Positions 9,859 to 18,670 of a DNA stretch of 64,000 nt are shown here, piece after piece. Source of the stretch: Luteimonas galliterrae (GTDB lineage: Bacteria; Pseudomonadota; Gammaproteobacteria; Xanthomonadales; Xanthomonadaceae); assembly GCF_023374055.1 (NCBI RefSeq), contig NZ_JAMBEP010000001.1, forward strand, positions 1-64,000. The letters run 5' to 3'. Made by a program: the position numbers and the translations under genes. How positions within the stretch are numbered: the stretch's first letter is position 1; each line of letters opens with the position of its first letter. The notes beneath the pieces are model-generated. The model saw only the letters and a program-made list of their open reading frames with translations, was not told where the DNA came from and did not search any database.

Positions 9859-11556
9859 TCAGGCGCTGCCCAGCGTCGCACGAGCGTTGCGTGCGCGATC
9901 CCGGCCTTCGGCATGATCGGTATCGCCGGAAAGTACCGATCCGGTCAATTCCGCGAAGAACACTCCGCGCCCGGGAAGCGATAGCTGCGCTTTCTCGACG
10001 CGGCCGCCGATCGGGCCATGGCTGGCGAGCGGCAACGGCTTCGCGCCGGCCGGCAGCGGCCAGCGAACCGCCGCCGACGACAGGTTGAAGACGACAAGCA
10101 GCGTCGCGCCATCGAGATGGCGCGTGAACGCCAGGATCGGTTCCGGCGCGTCGAGAAAACGGATGTCGCCGTGCAGCAGCGCCGGCAACGTCTTGCGCCA
10201 GCGCAGGAAAGCGCGCGCGGCATTGAGCACGGAAGCGGGATTCGCATCCTGCGCCGCAACGTTGCGCGCGCGGTGCTCGGCCGGGATCGGCAGCCACGGC
10301 GCTTCGCTGCCGAAACCGGCATCGGCGTCGCCGGTCCAAGGCATCGGCGTACGACAGCCGTCGCGGCCCTTGAAATTCGGCCAGAACGCGATGCCGTAAG
10401 GATCCCGCAACGCCTCGTACGGCACCTCGGCTTCGCCCAGGCCGAGTTCCTCGCCCTGGTAGAGGCAAACCGAGCCGCGCAGCGAACACACCAGCGCGAT
10501 CAGCTGCTTGGCGAACGCATCGTCGGCATCTGCGCCGCCCCAGCGGCTGACCGCACGTTGCACGTCGTGGTTGGAAATCGCCCAGCACGGCCATCCGTCG
10601 GCCATCTTGATTTCCAGATTCTCGACGGTGCCGCGGATGTAGGCGGCGCTGAAATCCTCGGTCAGCAACTCGAAGCTGTAGCCCATGTGCAGGCGTCGCT
10701 CGTTGACGTATTCGCCCATCGTCGCCAGCGAATCCTCGGACGAAATCTCGCCGAGCGTGGTCGCCTGCGGATAGCGGTCGATCAGCGCGCGAAGTTCCTC
10801 GAGGAACCGCAGGTTTTCGGGCTGGGTATTGTTGTGGTGGTGGTATTGGAAGGCGTAAGGATTGTCGGGACTGAAGCCGCGGCCCTGGCGCAATTCCGCG
10901 GGCTTGGCGGGGTTGTCGCGCAATTGCAGGTCGTGGAAGCAGAAGTTGATCGCATCCAGGCGCAGGCCGTCGACGCCCTTGTCCAGCCAGAATCTGACGT
11001 TGTCCAGCGTCGCCTCGCGCACCGCCGGATTGTGGAAGTTGAGATCCGGCTGAGAGGCCAGGAAGTTGTGCAGGAAGTATTGCCTGCGGCGCGGCTCCCA
11101 TTTCCAGGCCACGCCGCCGAAGATCGACAGCCAGTTGTTGGGCGGCGTGCCGTCGGGCCGGGGATCGGCCCAGACGTACCAGTCCGCCTTGTCGTTGTCG
11201 CGGCTGGCGCGGCTCTGCCGGAACCAGTCGTGCTCGATCGAAGTGTGGCTGAGCACCTGATCGATCATCACCCGGATGCCGAGCGCGTGCGCCTTGGCCA
11301 GCAGCCGGTCGAAATCGCCGAGCGTGCCGAACAGCGGATCGACGTCGCGGTAGTCGGCGATGTCGTAGCCGAAGTCGGCCATCGGCGACTTGAAGAACGG
11401 CGAGATCCAGATCGCATCGACGCCCAGGCTGGCGATGTAGTCGAGTTTTGCGACGATGCCCGGCAGGTCGCCGACGCCGTTGCCGTCGGTATCCATGAAG
11501 CTGCGCGGGTAGATCTGGTAGATCACCGCACCACGCCACCAGGGCAACGTCGCCAT
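9859..11556 (-). CDS. Cytoplasmic GH13 alpha-glucosidase (XgtA-like)
   Basis: The chosen start gives 565 residues beginning MATLPWWRGAVIYQIYPRSF, with GGGAG 5-9 bases upstream of the ATG. The frame stays open upstream to 11835, but that extension is Arg-rich, runs through the operator at 11666 and has no ribosome-binding site. GH13 catalytic residues are Asp about 201 (GLRLDAINF), Glu about 270 (LGEISSED) and Asp about 331 (SNHDVQRA). No signal peptide is visible, so it acts in the cytoplasm. From memory the sequence closely resembles the transglucosylating alpha-glucosidase XgtA of Xanthomonas campestris. It should split imported maltose and short maltodextrins to glucose. It is divergent from the sugar transporter. 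Confidence 0.9.
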   Translation of the reverse strand: MATLPWWRGAVIYQIYPRSFMDTDGNGVGDLPGIVAKLDYIASLGVDAIWISPFFKSPMADFGYDIADYRDVDPLFGTLGDFDRLLAKAHALGIRVMIDQVLSHTSIEHDWFRQSRASRDNDKADWYVWADPRPDGTPPNNWLSIFGGVAWKWEPRRRQYFLHNFLASQPDLNFHNPAVREATLDNVRFWLDKGVDGLRLDAINFCFHDLQLRDNPAKPAELRQGRGFSPDNPYAFQYHHHNNTQPENLRFLEELRALIDRYPQATTLGEISSEDSLATMGEYVNERRLHMGYSFELLTEDFSAAYIRGTVENLEIKMADGWPCWAISNHDVQRAVSRWGGADADDAFAKQLIALVCSLRGSVCLYQGEELGLGEAEVPYEALRDPYGIAFWPNFKGRDGCRTPMPWTGDADAGFGSEAPWLPIPAEHRARNVAAQDANPASVLNAARAFLRWRKTLPALLHGDIRFLDAPEPILAFTRHLDGATLLVVFNLSSAAVRWPLPAGAKPLPLASHGPIGGRVEKAQLSLPGRGVFFAELTGSVLSGDTDHAEGRDRARNARATLGSA

Positions 11557-11615
11557 CCCACTCCCATCCTGCATCGCAAAACCGGGCGCCGTCGTGGCGC
11601 GCTTCGCGGGAGCGC

Positions 11616-11714
11616 CACTATTCCACAGCCGCGGCTGCGCGCGGAAGGCGCGGCGCGCGGAACGGCATGAATACGTATGCAGCAAGACCGCGGCGCGGCG
11701 CCTGCGACTACCAT
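11616..11714. promoter_or_regulatory. Divergent control region with operator-like palindrome (glucosidase / transporter)
   Basis: The 18-mer CATGAATACGTATGCAGC lies at 11666-11683, identical to the copy at 4388-4405. Toward the glucosidase, GTGGAATAGTG (minus strand, 11616-11626) lies 39 bases away, exactly as on the amylase side of the other copy. Toward the transporter, GCGACTACCATGGCCC begins 20 bases away, matching the receptor side. These shared elements probably are the promoter -10 regions. The operator role is inferred. Confidence 0.65.
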
Positions 11715-11870
11715 GGCCCGGCGCACGTGAGGCGCAGTTCCGCTTATTGCATTGCACGATGGCTCCGGAAGCGGCGATCTGCGACAGTCCGCACGCTATC
11801 CGATGGCCGATCGCATGCGGACCATGGCCAGGCAACCGATCAAGCCGGATCGAAACGACAGGCGAAACAC

Positions 11871-13352
11871 ATGACGGAAAAACCGCAGTTGTCGTTCTGG
11901 CAGATCTGGAACATGTGCTTCGGCTTCCTCGGCATCCAGTTCGGCTTCGCCTTGCAGAACGCCAACGTCAGCCGCATCTTCCAGACCCTGGGCGCGAGCA
12001 TGGACGATATACCGGTGCTGTGGATCGCCGCGCCGCTGACCGGCCTGATCGTGCAGCCGATCGTCGGCTACTTGTCGGACCGCACCTGGACCGGGCTCGG
12101 CCGGCGCCGGCCTTACTTCCTGATCGGCGCGGTGCTGGCGACGCTGGCGCTGTTCGCGATGCCGAATTCGTCGGCGCTATGGATCGCCGCGGGCCTGTTG
12201 TGGGTGCTGGATGCCTCGATCAACATCTCGATGGAGCCGTTCCGCGCCTTCGTCGGCGACCAACTGCCGGCGCGGCAGCGGCCGACCGGTTATGCGATGC
12301 AGAGCTTCTTCATCGGCGTCGGTTCTGTGGTCGCCAGCCTGCTGCCGTTCCTCCTGGCCAAGCTCGGGGTCGGCAATACCGCCGGTCCGGGCGAAGTGCC
12401 CGACACCGTGCGCTATGCGTTCTATTTCGGCGGCGCGGTGCTGCTGCTGTCGATACTGTGGACGGTGCTGCGCACCCGCGAATACCCGCCGCAGACGCTC
12501 AAAGCCTGGGACGAAGCGCCGCCTTTGTTGCGGCGGCCGCTGGACGCGCCGCGCGCGCGCCGCAACGGCCTGGCCTGGTTTGCGGCCGGCGCTGCGGGCA
12601 TCGTTGCGATCGCCGCGTTCGCGCTGGACAAGCAGTTGTACATCCTCGCCGGCGTCGTCGCCGGTTACGGTGCGGCGCTGTCGCTGCTCAGCCTGACCGG
12701 CGGCCGCGGCGCCTTCGCCAGCATCATGGCCGACTTGCACGACATGCCGCCGGCGATGCGGCAGTTGGCGGTGGTCCAGTTCTTCTCCTGGTTCGCGCTG
12801 TTCTCGATGTGGCTGTTCACGACCGCGGCGGTGACCAGCGTGCATTACGGCAGCAGCGACACCACTTCGGCCGCCTACAACGAGGGCGCGAACTGGGTCG
12901 GCGTGCTGTTCGCCGCCTACAACGGCTTCGCCGCGCTGGCGGCGATGGTGATCCCGCTGATGGTGCGGCGCTGGGGCCTGCGCGTCAGCCACCTGATCAA
13001 TGCCACGCTCGGCGGGCTGGGCCTGCTGTCGTTCCTGGTGATCCGCGATCCGCAATGGCTGCTGCTGCCGATGGTCGGCGTCGGCTTCGCCTGGGCTTCG
13101 ATCCTGTCGCTGCCGTACGCGCTGCTTTCGGATAGCGTGCCGGCCGAAAAAATGGGCGTGTTCATGGGCATCTTCAATTTCTTCATCGTGATTCCGCAGC
13201 TGGTCGCGGCCAGCCTGCTGGGCTTCCTGCTCAAGGTCCTGTTCGGCGGCCAGCCGATCCAGGCGCTGACGATCGGCGGCATCAGCCTGATCGTCGCGGG
13301 GCTGTACGTGATGCGCGTGCGCCATCCGGCGCTGCGGGCGGTGACGCCATGA
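11871..13352 (+). CDS. MFS sugar:cation symporter, probably maltose/maltodextrin
   Basis: The protein has 493 residues and about 12 hydrophobic segments. It begins MTEKPQLSFWQIWNMCFGFLG, followed by GIQFGFALQNANVSRIFQTLG, which is typical of the GPH/SLC45-like sucrose and maltose carriers. The conserved loop VGYLSDRTWTGLGRRRPY follows the second segment. It is an inner-membrane importer, and the neighbours point to maltose or short maltodextrins; Caulobacter MalY is the functional precedent. An upstream in-frame ATG at 11667 lies inside the operator and would add a charged, non-membrane stretch, so I reject it. The gene overlaps the following amylase by four bases (ATGA), suggesting translational coupling. 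Confidence 0.9.
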   Translation: MTEKPQLSFWQIWNMCFGFLGIQFGFALQNANVSRIFQTLGASMDDIPVLWIAAPLTGLIVQPIVGYLSDRTWTGLGRRRPYFLIGAVLATLALFAMPNSSALWIAAGLLWVLDASINISMEPFRAFVGDQLPARQRPTGYAMQSFFIGVGSVVASLLPFLLAKLGVGNTAGPGEVPDTVRYAFYFGGAVLLLSILWTVLRTREYPPQTLKAWDEAPPLLRRPLDAPRARRNGLAWFAAGAAGIVAIAAFALDKQLYILAGVVAGYGAALSLLSLTGGRGAFASIMADLHDMPPAMRQLAVVQFFSWFALFSMWLFTTAAVTSVHYGSSDTTSAAYNEGANWVGVLFAAYNGFAALAAMVIPLMVRRWGLRVSHLINATLGGLGLLSFLVIRDPQWLLLPMVGVGFAWASILSLPYALLSDSVPAEKMGVFMGIFNFFIVIPQLVAASLLGFLLKVLFGGQPIQALTIGGISLIVAGLYVMRVRHPALRAVTP

Positions 13353-15052
13353 CCGCACGCGGTATCGCTCTGCTCGCAGGCGTAGCGCTGCTGGCCGGGT
13401 GCGCACGCACCGACCCGCCGTCGCCTGCCGCGACGGCGAAGGCCGATAACGGCGAGGCGTACTACGGCACCCTCGAACCTTTCGCCAGCCATGCGGTGTA
13501 CTTCGTCGTCACCGACCGCTTCGTCAACGGCGACACGTCCAACGACCAGCGCGAACAAGGCGGCGCCCACCGCACCTTCGACGTGCCGACGCCGGACGCG
13601 CCCGCAGGCGAGAGCGACAACATCGGCTACCTGGGCGGCGACTTCAAAGGCGTCGCCGACAACGCCGGCTACATCCGCGACATGGGCTTCGGTGCGGTGT
13701 GGATCACACCGATCGCCGACAACCCGAACGAGGCCTTCACTGGCGGCAAGCCGATCACTTGGGGCAGCTCGCTGACCGATCGCGGCAAAACCGGCTATCA
13801 CGGCTACTGGGGCGTCGACTTCTACCGTCTCGACGAACACCTGCCGAGCGCGGGGCTCGACTTCGCCGGCTTCACCCGTGCCATGCACGCGCAGGACCTG
13901 AAAGTGGTGCTGGACATCGTCGGCAACCACGGCTCGCCTGCGTATACGATGCCCAAGCCGCAGCCGATGTTCGGCCAGATCTTCGACAAGGACGGCAAGC
14001 TGATCGCCGATCACCAGAACCTGCCGCCCGCCGAGTTGGACCCCAGGCGCAACCCGCTGCACGCTTTCTACAACACCGGCGGCGGGCTGGCGGAGTTGTC
14101 CGACTTCAACGAGAACAATCCGGCGGTGCTCGAATATCTGGTCGGCGCCTACGAGCAGTGGATCGGGCAGGGCGCGGACGCCTTCCGCATCGACACCATC
14201 GGCTGGATGCCGGATGCGTTCTGGCACCGCTTCACCACCCGCATCCGCGACAAGCATCCGGGCTTCTTCATGTTCGGCGAGGACTTCAACTACGACGCCG
14301 GCAAGATCGCGCACCACACCTGGCCGCAGAATGCCGGCGCCAGCGTGCTCGATTTCCCGCTCAAGCAGGGCCTGGACGAAGTGTTCGGCCGCAAGCGCGC
14401 CGGTTTCGAGCGGCTGCGCGAACCGCTGCATCTGCAGGACGGCCCGTACGCCAATCCCTACGAGCTGATGACGTTCTACGACAACCACGACATGGCGCGG
14501 ATGGATGCCACCGACGAAGGCTTCATCGACGCCCACAACTGGCTGTTCACCGCGCGCGGCATCCCTGTGATCTATTACGGCTCGGAAATCGGCTTCATGC
14601 GCGGCCGCGCGGAGCACGCCGGCAACCGCAACTATTTCGGCCAGCAGCGGGTCGATGCGGCGCGCACCCATCCGATCCGCGAACGCTTGAAGCGCATCGC
14701 CGACCTGCGTGCCCAGTCGCCGGCGTTGCAGCGCGGGTTGCAGGTGAATCTGGAGCTGCAGGGTGACCGCGCTGCGTTCTATCGCGTCTATCAACGCGAA
14801 GGCGAACATCAGATCGCCTTGGTGCTGCTCAACAAGGGCGATGCGCCGGCTCGGTTCGAACTACTCGATGTGCAGCCGGGCGCTTGGCGAGGGGCGTTCG
14901 GCGGACAAGTCGTCGAGGCGGCCGCAGGCACGGCGCTCGCAGTGGATGTACAGCCGCACGATGTGCAGGTGTTGCTGCTCGATGTGCCCGTGTCGCTGCC
15001 TGCGTTGCGGACGCAATTATCGGCGGCGATGGGAAAGGCGCGTCATCGCTGA
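13349..15052 (+). CDS. Lipoprotein GH13 alpha-amylase / cyclomaltodextrinase-like
   Basis: This 567-residue enzyme has a lipoprotein signal (LLAGVALLAGC, acylated Cys about 23). The GH13 barrel starts at AVYFVVTDRFVNGD, with GYLGGDFKGV and a Ca-binding-type DIVGNHGSPAY. Catalytic residues are Asp about 282 (FRIDT), Glu about 311 (MFGEDFNYD) and Asp about 381 (YDNHDMAR). The sequence resembles the CGTase/amylase branch but lacks the extra C-terminal E domain of true CGTases. It should be anchored in the outer or inner membrane, facing the periplasm or the surface, and degrade maltodextrins. It overlaps the transporter gene by four bases and shares its transcript. A repeat cluster follows the stop. 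Confidence 0.9.
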   Translation: MTARGIALLAGVALLAGCARTDPPSPAATAKADNGEAYYGTLEPFASHAVYFVVTDRFVNGDTSNDQREQGGAHRTFDVPTPDAPAGESDNIGYLGGDFKGVADNAGYIRDMGFGAVWITPIADNPNEAFTGGKPITWGSSLTDRGKTGYHGYWGVDFYRLDEHLPSAGLDFAGFTRAMHAQDLKVVLDIVGNHGSPAYTMPKPQPMFGQIFDKDGKLIADHQNLPPAELDPRRNPLHAFYNTGGGLAELSDFNENNPAVLEYLVGAYEQWIGQGADAFRIDTIGWMPDAFWHRFTTRIRDKHPGFFMFGEDFNYDAGKIAHHTWPQNAGASVLDFPLKQGLDEVFGRKRAGFERLREPLHLQDGPYANPYELMTFYDNHDMARMDATDEGFIDAHNWLFTARGIPVIYYGSEIGFMRGRAEHAGNRNYFGQQRVDAARTHPIRERLKRIADLRAQSPALQRGLQVNLELQGDRAAFYRVYQREGEHQIALVLLNKGDAPARFELLDVQPGAWRGAFGGQVVEAAAGTALAVDVQPHDVQVLLLDVPVSLPALRTQLSAAMGKARHR

Positions 15053-15070
15053 CTCATCGCTCGGCTTTTC

Positions 15071-15336
15071 GTAAGAGCGGCTTCAGCCGCGAGCTTTTGA
15101 TCTTGCTCGTCCGCGACCCGAAAAGCTCGCGGCTGAAGCCGCTCTTACGAAGAGCAGGCAATGTTCGCCTGCGCACCGGCTCTTGCTGTTCTTTCCCCTT
15201 TGAAAAGGGGGCGAGGGGGGATTTGCTTCTGCTGTGACCTTTGAGAGAGCAAGATCAAGAGCAAATCCCCCGTAGCCCCTTTTTCAAAGGGGGCGACAGC
15301 AAAAAAGCAAGAGCTTGCGGCTGAAGCCGCTCTTAC
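15071..15336. repeat. Cluster of three inverted repeats
   Basis: 15071-15148 is a paired GTAAGAGCGGCTTCAGCCGCGAGC element. 15193-15293 is a pair of the CCCCTTTGAAAAGGGG...GGATTTGC family. 15311-15336 is a half copy of the first family. Together they fill the gap between the convergent amylase and LacI genes. The half copy overlaps the LacI stop codon. Confidence 0.75.
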
Positions 15337-16370
15337 GAAGAGCAGAGCAATGTCGACTTTCGGACCACCAGCGAAGTCGGCAAACGCATGCTCTCAGCGG
15401 CTTCCCCGCGCACCTGCTTCATCAGCGTATCCACCAGCAACTCGCCGGCGAGCGTGGTGTCCTGGAATACGGTGGTCAGCGTCGGCGTGGCTATGCGCGC
15501 GGCCGGAATATCGTCGAAACCGATCACTGCCACGTCCTCTGGAATGCGCAAGCCGCGTTCGCTCAGCGCACGCATCGCGCCGATCGCGATCAGGTCGCTG
15601 GCGGCGAACAGCGCGTCGAAAGCGATGCCGCGGCCCAGCAGCGCCTGCGCGGCGGCGTAACCGGAATCCTCCGAACTTTCCGCATCGATCTGCAGCGCCG
15701 GATCCAGCGCATGCCCGGCTTCGCGCAGGACCTCGTCGCAACCCTGGTAGCGGTCGTGGAATTCGGGGTAATGGCTGGACGCATCGCCGAGAAACGCTAC
15801 CCGGGTCTTCCCGAGCTCTGTCAAATGCGCGCCGGCCAGGCGGCCGCCGCCGACGTTGTCGCAGCCGATCGAGATGCCGGGCTGGTCGGGCAGCACCGCG
15901 CCCCAGCGCACGAACAGCGTGCCCTGCTCGACCAGTTTCCTCAGCTTGCCCTGGTAGGCCAGGTAATCGCCGTAGCCGAGCAGGATCAGGCCGTCGGCCT
16001 TGTTGCTGTCGCCGTAGTCGGCATGCCAGTCGTGCGAGAGCTGTTGGAACGAAATCAGCAGATCCTGGCCATGGCGGGCGCAGGCGCGGGTGATCGAGCC
16101 GAGCATCGGCAGGAAGAAAGGATTGATGTGCGATTCGTCCGAGGTGGGATCCTCGAACAGCAGCAGCGCCAGCGTGCCCGAGTGCTGCCGGCGCAGGCTG
16201 GAGGCGTTCTTGTCGACCTTGTAGTTGAGCTGCTCGGCGATCGCCAGCACGCGTCGCCGCGTCTCCTCGTTGACCATCGGGCTGCCGCGCAGGGCCCGCG
16301 AGACCGTCGGCTGCGAGACGCCGGCCAGGTGCGCGATGTCCAGCGATGTGGCCTTGCCCTTGATCGTCAT
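15333..16370 (-). CDS. LacI-family transcriptional regulator of the alpha-glucan locus
   Basis: This 345-residue protein has a helix-turn-helix near the N-terminus (TSLDIAHLAGVSQPTVSRALRG) and a periplasmic-binding-protein-like effector domain (LILLGYGDY, VIGFDDIPAARIATPTLTTVFQD). The start MTIKGKATS at 16370 fits the family; an ATG at 16409 is possible but neither has a strong ribosome-binding site. The gene closes the locus and is convergent with the amylase. It is the obvious candidate to bind the 18-bp palindromes at 4388 and 11666 and respond to maltose or a derivative; this is inference. The last residues (CSS, then TAA) are encoded by a copy of the GTAAGAGCGGCTTCAGCC repeat. Confidence 0.9.
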   Translation of the reverse strand: MTIKGKATSLDIAHLAGVSQPTVSRALRGSPMVNEETRRRVLAIAEQLNYKVDKNASSLRRQHSGTLALLLFEDPTSDESHINPFFLPMLGSITRACARHGQDLLISFQQLSHDWHADYGDSNKADGLILLGYGDYLAYQGKLRKLVEQGTLFVRWGAVLPDQPGISIGCDNVGGGRLAGAHLTELGKTRVAFLGDASSHYPEFHDRYQGCDEVLREAGHALDPALQIDAESSEDSGYAAAQALLGRGIAFDALFAASDLIAIGAMRALSERGLRIPEDVAVIGFDDIPAARIATPTLTTVFQDTTLAGELLVDTLMKQVRGEAAESMRLPTSLVVRKSTLLCSS

Positions 16371-16466
16371 CGAATAAGTCGGCGGATACGGCTTCGAAGC
16401 TGGCCGCATGATGCCACGGCGGCCCGGGAGGGCTCGGTGCAGTGCGGCATAACCGTTTTTTTCGGC

Positions 16467-16472
16467 TAGAAT
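16467..16472 (+). promoter_or_regulatory. Probable -10 element of the thrS promoter
   Basis: TAGAAT is a good -10 hexamer, about 240 bases upstream of thrS. The -35 region is weak (TGCGGC). A start near 16479 would produce a leader RNA carrying the short peptide at 16527 and the terminator at 16576. Confidence 0.5.
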
Positions 16473-16526
16473 CGGTCCAGAACCCCGAGAGAGGTGGCCC
16501 GCCGAAACGCCGGCCGAGCGTGCGAC

Positions 16527-16553
16527 ATGAGCACTACCACCGCCCACTGCTGA
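16527..16553 (+). CDS. Putative thrS leader peptide with three consecutive Thr codons
   Basis: The frame ATG AGC ACT ACC ACC GCC CAC TGC TGA encodes MSTTTAHC. Three Thr codons in a row (16533-16541) stand directly before an intrinsic terminator and upstream of threonyl-tRNA synthetase. This is the layout of amino-acid attenuators such as the thr and phe leaders of enterobacteria. The ribosome-binding site is weak (CCGAGCG). Translation is not proven. Confidence 0.6.
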   Translation: MSTTTAHC

Positions 16554-16561
16554 CCCTCCCC

Positions 16562-16597
16562 GAGGCCCGGAAACCGGCGCCCTCGCGGCGCCTTTTT
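16562..16597 (+). terminator. Attenuator: antiterminator and terminator hairpins before thrS
   Basis: The terminator is GGCGCC (16576-16581), loop CTCGC, GGCGCC (16587-16592), then TTTTT. An alternative stem uses GAGG and CCGG (16562-16570) pairing with CCGG and CCTC (16574-16584), which consumes the terminator's 5' arm, so the two are mutually exclusive. A ribosome at the leader stop codon (16551) would cover the antiterminator's 5' arm. One stalled at the Thr codons would leave it free. Confidence 0.65.
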
Positions 16598-16612
16598 ATT
16601 GCCTTTGCCTTT

Positions 16613-16692
16613 CGTAGGCGCGGCTTTAGCCGCGAGCTTTTCCACATCGCCGCGACCTGACCGAAAGAGCTCGCGGCTAAAGCCGCTCCTAC
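16613..16692. repeat. Paired GTAGGAGCGGCTTTAGCCGCGAGC repeat
   Basis: Two inverted copies of the 24-base unit around a short spacer lie inside the thrS 5' untranslated region, between the attenuator and the start codon. Confidence 0.8.
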
Positions 16693-16712
16693 GAAAAACC
16701 GAACCAGAGCCC

Positions 16713-18617
16713 ATGATCACGATCACCCTCCCCGACGGCAGCCGCCGCGAATTCGACAACCCCGTTTCGGTCATGGACGTGGCCCAATCCATCGGCCCGG
16801 GCCTGGCCAAGGCCACCGTAGCCGGCAAGGTCGACGGCAAGCTGGTCGACGCCAGCGACCGCATCGACCGCGACGCCAAGCTGCAGATCATCACGCCCAA
16901 GGACGACGAGGGCGTGGAGATCATCCGCCACAGCACCGCGCACCTGGTCGGGCATGCGGTCAAGCAGCTGTACCCGACCGCCAAGATGGTGATCGGCCCG
17001 GTGATCGACGAAGGCTTCTACTACGACATCTGGTACGAGCGCCCGTTCACGCCCGAAGACATGGCCGCGATCGAACAGCGCATGCGCGAGCTGATCGCGC
17101 AGGACTACGACGTCGTCAAGAAAGTGACCCCGCGCGACGAGGTCCTCGAAGTGTTCAAGTCGCGCGGCGAGGACTACAAGGTGCGGCTGGTCGAGGACAT
17201 GCCGGACGAGAAACAGATGGGCCTGTACTACCACCAGGAATACGTCGACATGTGCCGCGGCCCGCACGTGCCGAACACGCGTTTCCTGAAAGTGTTCAAG
17301 CTGACGCGCATCTCCGGCGCGTACTGGCGCGGCGACGCCAAGAACGAGCAGCTGCAGCGCATCTACGGCACGGCGTGGGCGGACAAGAAGCAGCTGGACG
17401 CCTATATCCAGCGCATCGAAGAGGCCGAGAAGCGCGACCATCGCAAGATCGGCAAGCAGCAGGACCTGTTCCATCTGCAGGAAGAGGCGCCGGGCCTGAT
17501 CTTCTGGCACCCGAAAGGCTGGTCGGTGTGGCAGGTGGTCGAGCAGTACATGCGCAAGGTGTACCGCGACACCGGCTACGGCGAAGTGCGCTGTCCGCAG
17601 ATCCTGGACGTGTCGCTGTGGAAGCAGTCCGGCCACTGGGACAACTACAAGGACAACATGTTCTTCACCGAGTCCGAGAAACGGACGTATGCGGTGAAGC
17701 CGATGAATTGCCCCGGCCACGTGCAGGTGTTCAAGCAAGGCTTGCACAGCTACCGCGACCTGCCGATCCGTTACGGCGAATTCGGCGCTTGCCACCGCAA
17801 CGAACCGTCGGGCGCGCTGCATGGCATCCTGCGCGTGCGCGGCTTCACCCAGGACGACGGCCACATCTTCTGCACCGAGGACCAGATCGAGGCCGAGGTG
17901 ACCGCCTTCCATCGCCAGGCGATGAAGGTCTATGAAGATTTCGGCTTCACCGACGTGCAGCTGAAGATCGCCCTGCGTCCGGAACCCCGGCTCGGCGACG
18001 ACGCCACCTGGGACAAGGCCGAGCACGCCTTGCGCGCGGCCTTGTCCGCGGCCGGGGTCGAATGGCAGGAGCTGCCGGGCGAGGGCGCCTTCTACGGCCC
18101 CAAGATCGAATACCACCTGCGCGACGCCATCGGCCGGACCTGGCAACTGGGCACGATGCAGGTCGATTTCATGATGCCCGGCCGCCTGGGCGCCGAGTAT
18201 GTGGACGAGCACAGCCAGAAGCAGACCCCGGTGATGCTGCACCGGGCGATCGTGGGCTCGATGGAGCGCTTCATCGGCATCCTGATCGAGCACCACGCCG
18301 GCAGCTTCCCGGCCTGGCTGGCCCCGGTCCAGGCGGTGGTGGCCAATATCACCGACGCCCAGGCCGATTATGTGGACGAGGTCCGGAAAACCCTTACGAA
18401 TCAAGGCTTCCGGGTCGAATCCGATTTGCGGAACGAGAAAATCGGCTATAAGATTCGCGAGCACACGCTGCAGCGGGTGCCATATCTGCTGGTGGTCGGG
18501 GACCGCGAGGTGGAGAATGGCGCAGTCGCGGTGCGCACGCGCGGAGGGGAGGATCTGGGGACGATGACCGTCGCCGCATTCGCCGAAAGACTCCGCAACG
18601 AGCACGTCGCAGCATGA
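16713..18617 (+). CDS. thrS: Threonyl-tRNA synthetase
   Basis: This 634-residue enzyme charges tRNA-Thr. Domains in order are: the TGS domain ([13 protein letters not shown]...), the editing domain with [16 protein letters not shown] and the [11 protein letters not shown] segment, the class II catalytic core ([10 protein letters not shown] with a zinc Cys, [27 protein letters not shown]) and the C-terminal anticodon-binding domain ([13 protein letters not shown]). The start at 16713 matches the family N-terminus; the extra in-frame codons upstream come from a repeat. The leader appears to carry threonine-codon attenuation. infC follows, as in most gammaproteobacteria. Confidence 0.98.
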   Translation: MITITLPDGSRREFDNPVSVMDVAQSIGPGLAKATVAGKVDGKLVDASDRIDRDAKLQIITPKDDEGVEIIRHSTAHLVGHAVKQLYPTAKMVIGPVIDEGFYYDIWYERPFTPEDMAAIEQRMRELIAQDYDVVKKVTPRDEVLEVFKSRGEDYKVRLVEDMPDEKQMGLYYHQEYVDMCRGPHVPNTRFLKVFKLTRISGAYWRGDAKNEQLQRIYGTAWADKKQLDAYIQRIEEAEKRDHRKIGKQQDLFHLQEEAPGLIFWHPKGWSVWQVVEQYMRKVYRDTGYGEVRCPQILDVSLWKQSGHWDNYKDNMFFTESEKRTYAVKPMNCPGHVQVFKQGLHSYRDLPIRYGEFGACHRNEPSGALHGILRVRGFTQDDGHIFCTEDQIEAEVTAFHRQAMKVYEDFGFTDVQLKIALRPEPRLGDDATWDKAEHALRAALSAAGVEWQELPGEGAFYGPKIEYHLRDAIGRTWQLGTMQVDFMMPGRLGAEYVDEHSQKQTPVMLHRAIVGSMERFIGILIEHHAGSFPAWLAPVQAVVANITDAQADYVDEVRKTLTNQGFRVESDLRNEKIGYKIREHTLQRVPYLLVVGDREVENGAVAVRTRGGEDLGTMTVAAFAERLRNEHVAA

Positions 18618-18623
18618 GCAGGC

Positions 18624-18645
18624 CCGGCCATCGCTAGATGGCCGG
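18624..18645 (+). promoter_or_regulatory. Perfect hairpin in the thrS-infC gap
   Basis: CCGGCCATC, loop GCTA, GATGGCCGG forms a perfect 9-bp stem. No T-run follows, so it is not an obvious terminator. It could pause or protect RNA just upstream of the infC ribosome-binding site. It also contains an in-frame ATG (18638) that is therefore an unlikely infC start. Confidence 0.6.
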
Positions 18646-18670
18646 CACGATTCGCCCTGGAGACCGCCAC

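Noticed and set aside
16689-18605. 638-codon frame antisense to thrS
   Set aside because: It has low-complexity composition and thrS is certain on the plus strand.
18638-18670. ATG at 18638 as the infC start
   Set aside because: It lies in a perfect hairpin, has no ribosome-binding site and would add residues not found in homologues.
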